Source of the DNA: Bacteroidales bacterium | Lineage (GTDB): Bacteria; Bacteroidota; Bacteroidia; Bacteroidales; UBA10428 | DNA length: 46,323 nt | Assembly (NCBI GenBank): GCA_016935435.1 | Contig: JAFGQZ010000105.1 | Span: 1-46,323, forward strand | Direction of reading: 5' to 3' | Shown: piece by piece, positions 25,174-33,651 of the stretch | Position numbering within the stretch: the stretch's first letter is position 1 | Layout of the letters: each line of letters starts with the position of its first letter | Notes under the pieces: generated by a model | The model's input: the letters and a program-made list of their open reading frames with translations, nothing else | Database searches by the model: none | What the model was told of the DNA's origin: nothing | Made by a program: the position numbers and the translations under genes

Positions 25174-28100
25174 ATGAAAAAGCCGATAATCATCGCAAGC
25201 CTGGTGCTATGTAATTGTTTCGTTGTGCTGTCGCAACAGGTAATCGTTAACGAAATAAAAGTGAACCAGCTTAAGCAAAACTTGTCTCACAATACTGTAA
25301 CAGCAATTTTACAGGACAGCAAAGGGTTTATGTGGTTCGGCACGTTCAATGGCCTCAACAAATACGATGGAACCAGTATTACAACCTATAAAAACAACAC
25401 CAAAGACAATACCACAATAACCGACAACAGGGTTGTAAGAATAAATGAAGACCACAACGGCAACCTATGGTTTGCAACTTCTGCCGGGTTATCGAGGTAC
25501 GACAGGGCCAACGACAATTTCGTACAGTACCGGTACAACGAAAAAGACACCAACAGTATATCGTCGCATTCCGTTTCAACGGTTTATACCGATTCAAAAG
25601 GACGCGTTTGGGTTGGTTGCGACCAACTTTGCCTTTACAACCCTGAGAAAGACAATTTTACCCGTTATAAACCCGATGGCTTGCCCCCAACACAAACTAT
25701 TAACGGTTTGTTAAGCTTTATTTATGAGGACTCAAGAAATAATATCTGGTTTGTATTGCCCCGCGAAATACATAAACTCAGCCCAAATGCCAATAAACTG
25801 GAAATGGTTTTCGACGGGAACAAATACCCTGTTTCAGAGGCAAACTGGCTTTTTTATGGAATAACACAAGACAGCGAAGGCTATTTTTGGATACCCACCG
25901 ATAAGGCAGGAATAATAAAATCGAAATTGGAAAAGGGCTTAACCAGTCTCGAAACCTATAAGAACTTTACGGGATTCGACTACCACGAAATTTTAAACAC
26001 TACAGTTCACCAGCTTTGGATAAGGAACAACCAGGTGTGGTTCAGCGTGGAAAATATGGGGGTATATGTTACCGATTTATACGGCAACCTGCTCCACCGC
26101 TTTCTGAACGACCCTGCCGATGCTTCCACTATTGCATTTAACTCGGTATGGTCGATGTATTTCGACAAAAGCGACCGAATTTGGATGGGTACCTGGGAGA
26201 GTGGGTTGAGTATATACGATCCGCACTTTCTGAAATTTAAACATTATAAATTTCAATTAGGCAAAAACAGCATATCGCTGAACAATGTTAAAAGTTTCAT
26301 TGAAGACCACCTTGGAAATATATGGATAGCTACCGATGGCGGAGGGTTAAACTATTTCGACCGTGAGAAAAACCATTTTTCTGTATATAAACACAACCCC
26401 GATGACCCCGGGAGTATTGGCTCGAACGCTATACTTGGACTTGAAAAAGACGATGAAGGAAATATATGGATTGGCACCTGGAACGGCGGGATAAATATTT
26501 TTAATTATGAAGATAAACGTTTCACTAAATTTAATATTGCCAACAGCCCTGTATTGTCGGATCATTGCTTTGGTCTTTTAAACGATGGTTACGGGAAAAT
26601 GCACATCCCCTCGTTTCTGGCCGGGTACTGCATTTACGATTTGCACAACCAAACCTGGGAACTGCACAAACCATACCCCAATAACCCCGACAGCCTTTTT
26701 TCGGGAAATGTTTTTTTTGTAAAAAAAGACTCCAGAGGCAATATCTGGCTTTGTTCCGACGACTTTCTGGGCTTACTTAAAACCGATAAAAACGGAAACA
26801 GAATTTTTAAAACCTTTCAGCACAACCCTGCCGATACCACGTCAATTAGCTCAAGTTCGTGCTACACGGTTTTCGAAGATAATGATAAAAATTTGTGGAT
26901 AGGAACTGCCGGAGGGTTAAACCTTATGGACAGGGACAAAGGTACGTTTACTGCTATTACAACAAGTGATGGCCTTCCCGACGATTTGATTAACAGCATT
27001 AGCGGCGATAACAATGGCAATCTGTGGCTGGGCACAAACAAGGGTATTGTGCGGTACAACCACAAAAAAAAGGAAATACGCACTTTTCATGTTTCCGATG
27101 GGCTCCAGGGCTTACAATATAACCGAAACGGTTCGTACATGCTTAGCACAGGGGAGTTGCTCTTCGGAGGTACCAACGGGTTTAATATTTTCCACCCCGA
27201 CAGTGTTAAAGACAACCCTTATCCGCCCAATATAATTTTTACCGATTTTAAAATTTTCAACAAACCTGTTCCCATAGGAAAAAAATCGGTATTAAAGAAA
27301 CATATTAGCGAAACCAAAAGCATAAAACTCTCTTACAAGGAAGCCATTTTCACTCTCGACTTTGTAGCCCTGAACCTTACCCACCCCGAAGAAAACCAGT
27401 ATGCCTTTATAATGGATGGCTTTGAAACCGAATGGAACTATGTTGGAAATACCCGCAGTGCTACTTATACAAACCTCAATGCCGGCGATTACACTTTTAG
27501 GGTAAAAGCAGCAAACAACGATGGGGTATGGAACGAAGAAGGCATATCTATTGACATAAAAATAACACCTCCATTCTGGAGAACCTGGTGGTTTATACTT
27601 ATTGTTCTGGGCCTTATTGTTTATGCCATTTTTTTGTATATAAAGGAAAGGGAGAAACAGGCAAACCAAACAAAAGAATATCTCGAATCGAAAGTTGCCG
27701 AAGGCCAGAAACAAATTTTAGAGAAGGTTAGTGAACTTGAAAAACAAAAAGAAGAAATAAGGTTGCGCGACATACAGGAACAGGAATCGAGGTACCTGAA
27801 CAAAGGACTGGCTTTGTTTTCTGAAATTATAAGTTCGAACAGGGAAGACCTTCATGCACTGGCCAACAGCATTTTGCACGAACTTATTAGTTTTGTGGGC
27901 GTACAACAGGGAATATTGTTTATCCATAACCAAAACCTTGAAGAACCCAGACTGGAAATTGCCGGCAGTTATGCTTGCAACCAGAAAATACTGGACAAAA
28001 AATATTTTCTTGAAAACGAAGGGTATGTTGGTGCTTGTTTTTCCGACAATGCACTAAAAGTGATTAGCGATTTGCCGGAAGGTTACCTGACCCTTGAGTC

Positions 28101-28560
28101 GGGGTTTGGCTCCGTGTCGCCCAAATATCTCATAGACATACCCATAAGTTTCGATGTTCTTAAAGTTGGAGTTCTTGAACTGGCATCGCTAAAAGAGGTT
28201 GAAACGTACAAAATTAACTTCCTTAAAAAACTATGCGAAAACCTTGCATCGATTATATCGGCAAAACTTGCCAATGATAACCTTAAACACATGATTGAAC
28301 AGAACGAACAACAAACTGAAGAACTTCGTTCGCAGGAAGAAGAAATGCGACAGAACATCGAAGAATTGCAAACTACACAAGAGGAATTTCAGCGTAAGGA
28401 AGATGAATACCGAAAACGTGAAGAGCTGTTGTTGAAAAAAGAAGCAGAACTTAAAGAACTGGTTAAAGATTTAAAAAACAAAGAAAAGGAATACCTGAAA
28501 AAGATAAAAAGGTTCGAGGCAAACATGCGTAATGATGCCGATAACAGCCTTGACGAATAA
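25174..28560 (+). CDS. Reg_prop/Y_Y_Y sensor with GAF-like domain and coiled coil, no output domain
   Basis: This 1128-residue membrane protein has a signal peptide (1-20, ending VVLSQ) and a long periplasmic region of Reg_prop blades that repeat D-x-x-G-x-x-W-F/I-G-T (for example DSKGFMWFGTFNGLNKYD and EGNIWIGTWNGGINIF), forming two seven-bladed propellers up to about residue 680. A Y_Y_Y domain follows (about 740-800, YAFIMDGFETEWNYVG), then one membrane helix (about 806-828), a coiled coil, a GAF-like domain (about 880-1040) and a Glu/Gln-rich coiled coil (1045-1120, EELRSQEEEMRQNIEELQ). The extracytoplasmic half is that of hybrid two-component sensors, but no HisKA, HATPase, receiver, HTH or cyclase domain is present. 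The frame ends normally and is followed by a terminator, so it does not look truncated. It probably signals through a partner protein. Confidence 0.88.
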   Translation: MKKPIIIASLVLCNCFVVLSQQVIVNEIKVNQLKQNLSHNTVTAILQDSKGFMWFGTFNGLNKYDGTSITTYKNNTKDNTTITDNRVVRINEDHNGNLWFATSAGLSRYDRANDNFVQYRYNEKDTNSISSHSVSTVYTDSKGRVWVGCDQLCLYNPEKDNFTRYKPDGLPPTQTINGLLSFIYEDSRNNIWFVLPREIHKLSPNANKLEMVFDGNKYPVSEANWLFYGITQDSEGYFWIPTDKAGIIKSKLEKGLTSLETYKNFTGFDYHEILNTTVHQLWIRNNQVWFSVENMGVYVTDLYGNLLHRFLNDPADASTIAFNSVWSMYFDKSDRIWMGTWESGLSIYDPHFLKFKHYKFQLGKNSISLNNVKSFIEDHLGNIWIATDGGGLNYFDREKNHFSVYKHNPDDPGSIGSNAILGLEKDDEGNIWIGTWNGGINIFNYEDKRFTKFNIANSPVLSDHCFGLLNDGYGKMHIPSFLAGYCIYDLHNQTWELHKPYPNNPDSLFSGNVFFVKKDSRGNIWLCSDDFLGLLKTDKNGNRIFKTFQHNPADTTSISSSSCYTVFEDNDKNLWIGTAGGLNLMDRDKGTFTAITTSDGLPDDLINSISGDNNGNLWLGTNKGIVRYNHKKKEIRTFHVSDGLQGLQYNRNGSYMLSTGELLFGGTNGFNIFHPDSVKDNPYPPNIIFTDFKIFNKPVPIGKKSVLKKHISETKSIKLSYKEAIFTLDFVALNLTHPEENQYAFIMDGFETEWNYVGNTRSATYTNLNAGDYTFRVKAANNDGVWNEEGISIDIKITPPFWRTWWFILIVLGLIVYAIFLYIKEREKQANQTKEYLESKVAEGQKQILEKVSELEKQKEEIRLRDIQEQESRYLNKGLALFSEIISSNREDLHALANSILHELISFVGVQQGILFIHNQNLEEPRLEIAGSYACNQKILDKKYFLENEGYVGACFSDNALKVISDLPEGYLTLESGFGSVSPKYLIDIPISFDVLKVGVLELASLKEVETYKINFLKKLCENLASIISAKLANDNLKHMIEQNEQQTEELRSQEEEMRQNIEELQTTQEEFQRKEDEYRKREELLLKKEAELKELVKDLKNKEKEYLKKIKRFEANMRNDADNSLDE

Positions 28561-28613
28561 AAATGTTTTCCAGATCAGTTTCTCCTTGCGAAAACCTTTT
28601 AATGGGCTTAAAC

Positions 28614-28650
28614 AAAAAACCGACAGCACTCATACTGTCGGTTTTATTAT
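28614..28650. terminator. Bidirectional terminator between convergent genes
   Basis: An 11-bp perfect stem, AAAACCGACAG (28616-28626) with CTGTCGGTTTT (28635-28645), and an 8-nt loop. A's before the stem and T's behind it make it work on both strands. It lies between the plus-strand sensor and the minus-strand DUF2490 gene. Confidence 0.85.
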
Positions 28651-28664
28651 TTATGATAATAATA

Positions 28665-29339
28665 TTATAATCCGTAAGAAAAGCCAACAGTAAGAATATG
28701 GCTTGTTAAGGGGTTGTTTTCGAAATACTCGTTCTGAAGTTTGTACCCAAGCGACAAATCGAGCTTCTTATTGATTTTATATTTCAGCCCCATTGATAGC
28801 CTGGAGGTAAACTCATCGGTTAAAAAACCAGGTTTAGCTTGCAGGAAGAGTTCATAAGAAGCAGATGGCCTCAAATTCCATTTCTTTTTAAAATACGAAA
28901 GTGCTATACGGTGCCGGTGTTCTAAAAAGGCGATGCCCCCCCCTTCGCGGCGGCCGACACCTTCATATTCCTGCTGGTAAATTACCCTGTAATTGATGCG
29001 TAAGTCGTCAAAGCGCAAGTCGAAGCGGCTGTAAACGCCAAAACGGTTGACCAGGTACGAAGGCCCATCAAGTGAGTTCTTCATGGCAAAACGGTACCGA
29101 CCGCCAAAGCGTATAAAATCGTTTAATTTGTACGACAGATCAACATCGGTAAGCACCGACCGGGCAAAGGAGCTATTATTTGCAAGGCGTACCTCAGGGG
29201 CAATTTCAATGTTAATTTTATTAAACAATTCTCCACCTAACTCGGCACCAGCCCATGTCTGAAAGTCTTGCTCCTGCGAATGGCCCCTTACAGTATGCAA
29301 CAGTGTTACAACAAGTAAAAAAACAAATTTCCTTAACAT
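28665..29339 (-). CDS. DUF2490 outer-membrane beta-barrel protein
   Basis: This 224-residue protein has a signal peptide (1-22, LLVVTLLHTVRGHSQ). The rest alternates hydrophobic and polar residues in about ten amphipathic strands and ends with an aromatic/hydrophobic strand (ILTVGFSYGL), as in outer-membrane barrels. DFQTWAGAELGGEL and FGGRYRF resemble the DUF2490 family. Its function is unknown. It is the last gene of a tight minus-strand operon; its start is 1 bp after the lipoprotein stop. Confidence 0.75.
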   Translation of the reverse strand: MLRKFVFLLVVTLLHTVRGHSQEQDFQTWAGAELGGELFNKINIEIAPEVRLANNSSFARSVLTDVDLSYKLNDFIRFGGRYRFAMKNSLDGPSYLVNRFGVYSRFDLRFDDLRINYRVIYQQEYEGVGRREGGGIAFLEHRHRIALSYFKKKWNLRPSASYELFLQAKPGFLTDEFTSRLSMGLKYKINKKLDLSLGYKLQNEYFENNPLTSHILTVGFSYGL

Positions 29340-29340
29340 A

Positions 29341-29733
29341 TCAATCTAAAATATAAATGGTATCAACCTCAATAACCTGGTTTTTACCTGTAACCTCTAC
29401 TTCCTTAAATACGGGCACTTTTTCGTTAGTAAGTATATTTCCGGCACTGTCAGACAAGGCATAAACAGTATATTTTCCGTTGCGAAGGTAATTAAATTCG
29501 TATTTACCATCGTATCCGGTTTGAAAACGGTCGCCATGCACTTCATCGTTACCATAAATAATATAAACATCGATATCCTGGGCAGGATATATATCGCGGA
29601 GAATTGTATAGTCGCCATTATATTCTTTCACCATAACAACCCCTTTAATTGTAGATGTTCCGCCTTCTCCGGCTTCTTTACTGCAAGAAACAAACAATAC
29701 AATTGCTGTGAACAATAACAAATAATTCTTCAT
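29341..29733 (-). CDS. Small lipoprotein with a carboxypeptidase-regulatory-like fold
   Basis: This 130-residue protein has a lipoprotein signal with the lipobox LFVSC (Cys17), followed by a linker and one beta-sandwich domain (about 27-130) with GVVMVKEYNGDY, the typical turn TGYDGKYEFNYLRNGKYTVYA, and a terminal VEVDTIYIL strand. This resembles CarboxypepD_reg or Cna-B-like domains used as structural or anchoring modules. It is placed 5 bp after the CotH-like protein and 1 bp before the DUF2490 barrel, so the three probably form one envelope-associated unit. Confidence 0.7.
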   Translation of the reverse strand: MKNYLLLFTAIVLFVSCSKEAGEGGTSTIKGVVMVKEYNGDYTILRDIYPAQDIDVYIIYGNDEVHGDRFQTGYDGKYEFNYLRNGKYTVYALSDSAGNILTNEKVPVFKEVEVTGKNQVIEVDTIYILD

Positions 29734-29738
29734 TTTTT

Positions 29739-32700
29739 TTATTTTAAAAATACAACATTAATATTTTCTGAAATTGTATCGGAAACAAACCTTACAATAT
29801 ACATGCCGCAGCTAATTTTGTTATCGGGCAACCAATCGGTGCTATGCTCGCCCGCGGGAAGACAGCCGTTTAACAGATTTGCCACCACTCTGCCCTGCAT
29901 ATCAATTATATCTATTTTAACTTTCTCAAACGCTGATAAGCTGAATGTTATTGTAGTATAATCATTAAACCTGTTGGGGAAAGCAATAGGAGAGGCTTTG
30001 CTATCCAGTGTGAGTTCGGGATTGTTTACCAAACCAGCCCCCGAATTAATCATACCCGGTGTTCCTCCGGGTTTTACGGCAACCCAGTTTTCAGGCTTGG
30101 TATTATCGAGCGAAGGCAATTTAAGCTCAAGCGTATTGCCGGTTCCGATTTTGGCACCGTCAGGCCAGGGGTACGATGTTAAAAAATCGATTGCATCGAG
30201 CACCTTGTTATCTGAATCATAGAGCCTAATTTTATCGCCACTGCTGCCTATGCCAAAATCGAAACCACCAATACAATTGGCAATAAGTGGATTTACCTTT
30301 AAGAATTTTTCGGGGTTTTTTGCAACCACAAGGTATTTACCCGGATATAAGATTGTGCCCGATGGGAAAACAAAGCCCGAATCGGGGTTTGCATCCGACA
30401 GTAAAAAGCCATCTAAATTTACAGTAACGGGCCCTGCATTGAATATTTCAACCCAATCGCCGGTAGGATATTCGGGGGAAGAATTAAAATTTATTTCATT
30501 GACTATCAATTGTACTTCATTACCCGAAGCCTTTTCGAATACAGCTTTAAATTTTGCAGTGTTTACCGGGTTATAGTTTATAATATTTTCTGTTGATGGC
30601 AATTGCCCCTCCCATCGAACAAATTTATACCCTGGAGCCGGTAAAGCTTCCATTTCTATAGGTACACCCTGAAAATAAGTGCCATTAAAAGGATATGCTG
30701 CAGGGGTAATTGAATTTAGCCTAATTTTTCCGCTATTGGCCTCAGAAACTTCAAGGGTGATATTTCTTTGGGCAGCAAGGTTAAACTTGCTCTGAACAAA
30801 ACCGAGCATATTGTCCGGCCTGTTGTATGCCCAGGTTTTAATACGTTGTACCTCGTTGACCCACGATGTGTAGTTTTGTCCCCAGCGCTGTTTATGGTAG
30901 GGCATTTCTTTAATATAAAGCTTGTATATCGAATCTACAACACGGGCAACATTTTCGGGCTCGAAAGTGGTGTTGATGTTATCGGCCATCTGGTTAATAA
31001 AATTATTCCTAAAGCCTGTATTGGTAATCAATCGCCTGAATACCAAAGTTGACCATGCCGGGTTGGGCCAGCTCGTATTAGAGGGTTCAAGGGCAAATTG
31101 TAAAGTATTATGGGTAAACGAATTGCTATTGTATAAACCCAGACCGAAATCGGTATCGTATAAAATCCATCGCCATTTGCTATTTGGGGCTGTAGTTTTC
31201 CAATATTTAATATTGTTCCCCGGCCAGTCGGTATTGTCGAAATATATTTGTACGAGTTGGTACTTAATAAAATTGTCAATATCTACCCTGTTGCTTACAA
31301 AAGCATATTTTTCATCGGTGGCCAGCGAGCTGTTGCTGTTCAGATAATTGCGTAACGCAAGATACTCTGCATTAGAGCCTTCAACAACAACAGCATCGTT
31401 TTCAAGAATAATAATGTCGTCGGGGTTGCCATGGCTGTAGTTCGATAAGAAATCTTCATTTACTTTTTCTCGCAAATTATATATACCCCAATATTCGCTG
31501 TTGAGGTATGCAACAACAGGCTGAAAGGCCTGGTGCTCAATGCCCAGGTGGGCTGTGATGTCGGTCATTACACCATCGCGTATAAAGGCCAGGTCCCAAT
31601 CGTTTCCGGCATTGCGCAGCACAACCGATTTATAGCTGGCAAGTTCCCTTTTATCGAATATAGGCCAATTAAACCCCGAAACCCCGTAATCTTTTCGTGC
31701 AAAGAGTGAAAACGACTTTTGCTCCCTGGCACGCGACCATGCCCCGAAAATTTTGGCACCTGCCAGCTGGTTTATCATTTGTTCGCTGGCAGATGAGTAT
31801 ATTTCAACACTAAAAGGTTTTTCCCAGTCCATCCAGAAGTTCGCCCCAAAATAAGGGTTTCCTGTTTGGGCATTAGGCCCCATTACATACATGCCGGTGT
31901 AATAGTCCCAAAGATTGGCCGGTTCGGTAGAAAGACATACAACAGGCATATCGTGTTTGCGCGAAGTATAATAAGTCGATGAGTAAACCCTGCCCGGAAG
32001 GTACCCAGACCTTATTACACGACTGCGGACAACAATGTTCGACGAAACATTTATAGGCAAAGTATAAAGCGTTGAAACCTCTGATGGTTCAGACCCATCG
32101 GTAGTATAGTACACCGGGTAGCCAGCGGCATTGCTTAATTTTACCTGAAAACCAGCGGCCCGGAAACCACCCGGCACGCTATAATTTACTATATCGTTTG
32201 AAAGGGCATTGTAGCCATTGGTTTCGTTAACAGTACCTGGAGTTGGGCGATAAAAATATGCCAGGCTGTTAATATCCGACGTAGGCCTTCCATACGACAT
32301 TCCTGGTTGAATTGGCGGTATATTTACGCTATCGGCAACCTGTTTCAAAGGGTTAGAAAGTATAATTGTTTCGCCCCCTTCCGACTTAAGCTTAAAATTT
32401 GTATGCGGCAGGGCATTGCCCAGGTTCAGGTAACTACTTGGCTTTTCCGAAGCATCGTTTACCGACGATTTTCGCAGGGTAAGAAAGGTAATAAGCGACA
32501 AATCGCTCGATGTGGTACTTACATTATGAACCTGAACAGCTAAAAGGTTTTCACCAGGAACCATAGCGTTTTTAAATGCAGTAATATCAAAAACTGAAGG
32601 CTGCTGGCCCTGGTATAATAGCGCTTCGCGATCGGGCGAGGCAAACTGGTGATATGCTACCGGTGTGCCGGCATCGCCAAGGTTTGCCCTGGCTACTTCA

Positions 32701-33284
32701 ACACCGTTCAGGTATGCAACAAAACCATCATCGTAATCGACATGCAATAATATCGATGTGATATTGTCAAGAGAGGAAACTGTAAAAGTTTTCCTGGTAA
32801 ATATACTTGTTGTTCCAAAGGGAACTTCGGTACGATCATCTCCATCGGCATAGCCAAACCCGCTGGAGCCAACATTCCAGTTAATATCGGAATATTGGGT
32901 GGACATCCATAACGAGGACACGGTATCGCCTGGTACCAGAAATTTCCATTCGTCGCCCGAATCGATTATTGTGTGCCAGTATGAGGGCTGCTGTTTTATG
33001 TCCCTGCCTGAGGCACTAACCAGCAAATATTGCGAAGGCAGCAGGGTAATTGCAGGAAAGCGCCACCTGTCGAGCGAATCGCGCTTATCGGAAAGATACC
33101 ATCCGTCAAGGTTAACGGCATTAGACGACACATTCAACAACTCTAACCAGTCGGGGTATTCATTAAACTCATCAGCAAGAGTGCTGACATTTGAGGTTTG
33201 AACTTCATTTATAACAACCTGGGAAAAAACTACGCCTGCAAGCAGAAACACACCCATCAAAACACCAATAGCCCTTCGCAACAT
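29739..33284 (-). CDS. Secreted CotH-kinase-like protein with lamin-tail domains and T9SS sorting domain
   Basis: An 1181-residue multidomain exoprotein. In order: signal peptide (1-21); lamin-tail domain (about 22-95, VINEVQTSN...WLELLN); a jelly-roll-like region (about 100-275); a chitobiase/Fn3-like segment with YYTTDGSEPS near 390; a CotH kinase-like domain (about 440-830) with LREKVNEDFL, DWPGNN near 688 and WILYDTDFGLG near 708; a repeat with PGYKFVRWEG near 880; a second lamin-tail domain (about 925-1040, VNEINFNSSP...WVEIFN); and a C-terminal type A T9SS domain (about 1095-1181) with a final GMYIVRF...NVVFLK. The Asp residues of DWPGNN and DTDFG correspond to the metal-binding residues of CotH protein kinases, so it may be an extracellular kinase. 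It is the first gene of a three-gene operon. Confidence 0.88.
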   Translation of the reverse strand: MLRRAIGVLMGVFLLAGVVFSQVVINEVQTSNVSTLADEFNEYPDWLELLNVSSNAVNLDGWYLSDKRDSLDRWRFPAITLLPSQYLLVSASGRDIKQQPSYWHTIIDSGDEWKFLVPGDTVSSLWMSTQYSDINWNVGSSGFGYADGDDRTEVPFGTTSIFTRKTFTVSSLDNITSILLHVDYDDGFVAYLNGVEVARANLGDAGTPVAYHQFASPDREALLYQGQQPSVFDITAFKNAMVPGENLLAVQVHNVSTTSSDLSLITFLTLRKSSVNDASEKPSSYLNLGNALPHTNFKLKSEGGETIILSNPLKQVADSVNIPPIQPGMSYGRPTSDINSLAYFYRPTPGTVNETNGYNALSNDIVNYSVPGGFRAAGFQVKLSNAAGYPVYYTTDGSEPSEVSTLYTLPINVSSNIVVRSRVIRSGYLPGRVYSSTYYTSRKHDMPVVCLSTEPANLWDYYTGMYVMGPNAQTGNPYFGANFWMDWEKPFSVEIYSSASEQMINQLAGAKIFGAWSRAREQKSFSLFARKDYGVSGFNWPIFDKRELASYKSVVLRNAGNDWDLAFIRDGVMTDITAHLGIEHQAFQPVVAYLNSEYWGIYNLREKVNEDFLSNYSHGNPDDIIILENDAVVVEGSNAEYLALRNYLNSNSSLATDEKYAFVSNRVDIDNFIKYQLVQIYFDNTDWPGNNIKYWKTTAPNSKWRWILYDTDFGLGLYNSNSFTHNTLQFALEPSNTSWPNPAWSTLVFRRLITNTGFRNNFINQMADNINTTFEPENVARVVDSIYKLYIKEMPYHKQRWGQNYTSWVNEVQRIKTWAYNRPDNMLGFVQSKFNLAAQRNITLEVSEANSGKIRLNSITPAAYPFNGTYFQGVPIEMEALPAPGYKFVRWEGQLPSTENIINYNPVNTAKFKAVFEKASGNEVQLIVNEINFNSSPEYPTGDWVEIFNAGPVTVNLDGFLLSDANPDSGFVFPSGTILYPGKYLVVAKNPEKFLKVNPLIANCIGGFDFGIGSSGDKIRLYDSDNKVLDAIDFLTSYPWPDGAKIGTGNTLELKLPSLDNTKPENWVAVKPGGTPGMINSGAGLVNNPELTLDSKASPIAFPNRFNDYTTITFSLSAFEKVKIDIIDMQGRVVANLLNGCLPAGEHSTDWLPDNKISCGMYIVRFVSDTISENINVVFLK

Positions 33285-33597
33285 GAAATATTAAGATAAG
33301 ATTAAATTTGTGTTAAATATAATTTTTTTTAACGAAAGAAGCCGGTGTTTTGTTACTTACAGAATAAATTAGCTATTGTAACCATCGGCAACAATGGCTT
33401 TTCCCCGTAAATCTTTTCTTTTATGGTATCTTCTATTGTTCTGTCAAACATTTCTTTACTTAAAGGCACAAATAAATATCGTAACGACCAATAGTTATAC
33501 TTTTATGACATTTAAGTGTCGCAATGTAGTTTCTTTTACTTGTGCACAATTATTTATATATCGATTAATGTCGTTTGCTTAATAAATAATTTAAGCC

Positions 33598-33618
33598 GGT
33601 AAACGAATTTAGTTTACC
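33598..33618 (+). promoter_or_regulatory. Perfect 7+7 inverted repeat, operator-like
   Basis: GGTAAAC (33598-33604) and GTTTACC (33612-33618) form a perfect inverted repeat with a 7-nt spacer. The right arm overlaps the -7 box, the usual place for a repressor site. Part of it (AATTTAGTTTACCT) recurs exactly upstream of dpaL. Confidence 0.5.
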
Positions 33619-33622
33619 TTTG
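33615..33622 (+). promoter_or_regulatory. Exact -7 promoter element
   Basis: TACCTTTG matches TAnnTTTG exactly and lies 29 bp before the ATG of the nitronate-monooxygenase-like gene. TTAAG at 33591 is the nearest, poor, -33 candidate. Confidence 0.6.
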
Positions 33623-33651
33623 GGCACTTAAAAAACACTAATAAATAATAG

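Larger units (their letters stand above)
33285..33651. other. Divergent intergenic region with promoter elements
   Basis: A 367-bp AT-rich gap between two divergent genes. On the minus side, TATATTTA (reverse complement of 33314-33321) could be the -7 box for the CotH operon. On the plus side, an exact -7 box and an inverted repeat lie at 33598-33622. A 62-codon frame at 33394-33582 has a signal-like start but no other support. Nothing else is seen. Confidence 0.5.

Noticed and set aside
33394-33582. 62-codon frame with a signal-peptide-like start between divergent genes
   Set aside because: AT-rich sequence easily produces such hydrophobic frames; no family similarity and no clear promoter of its own.
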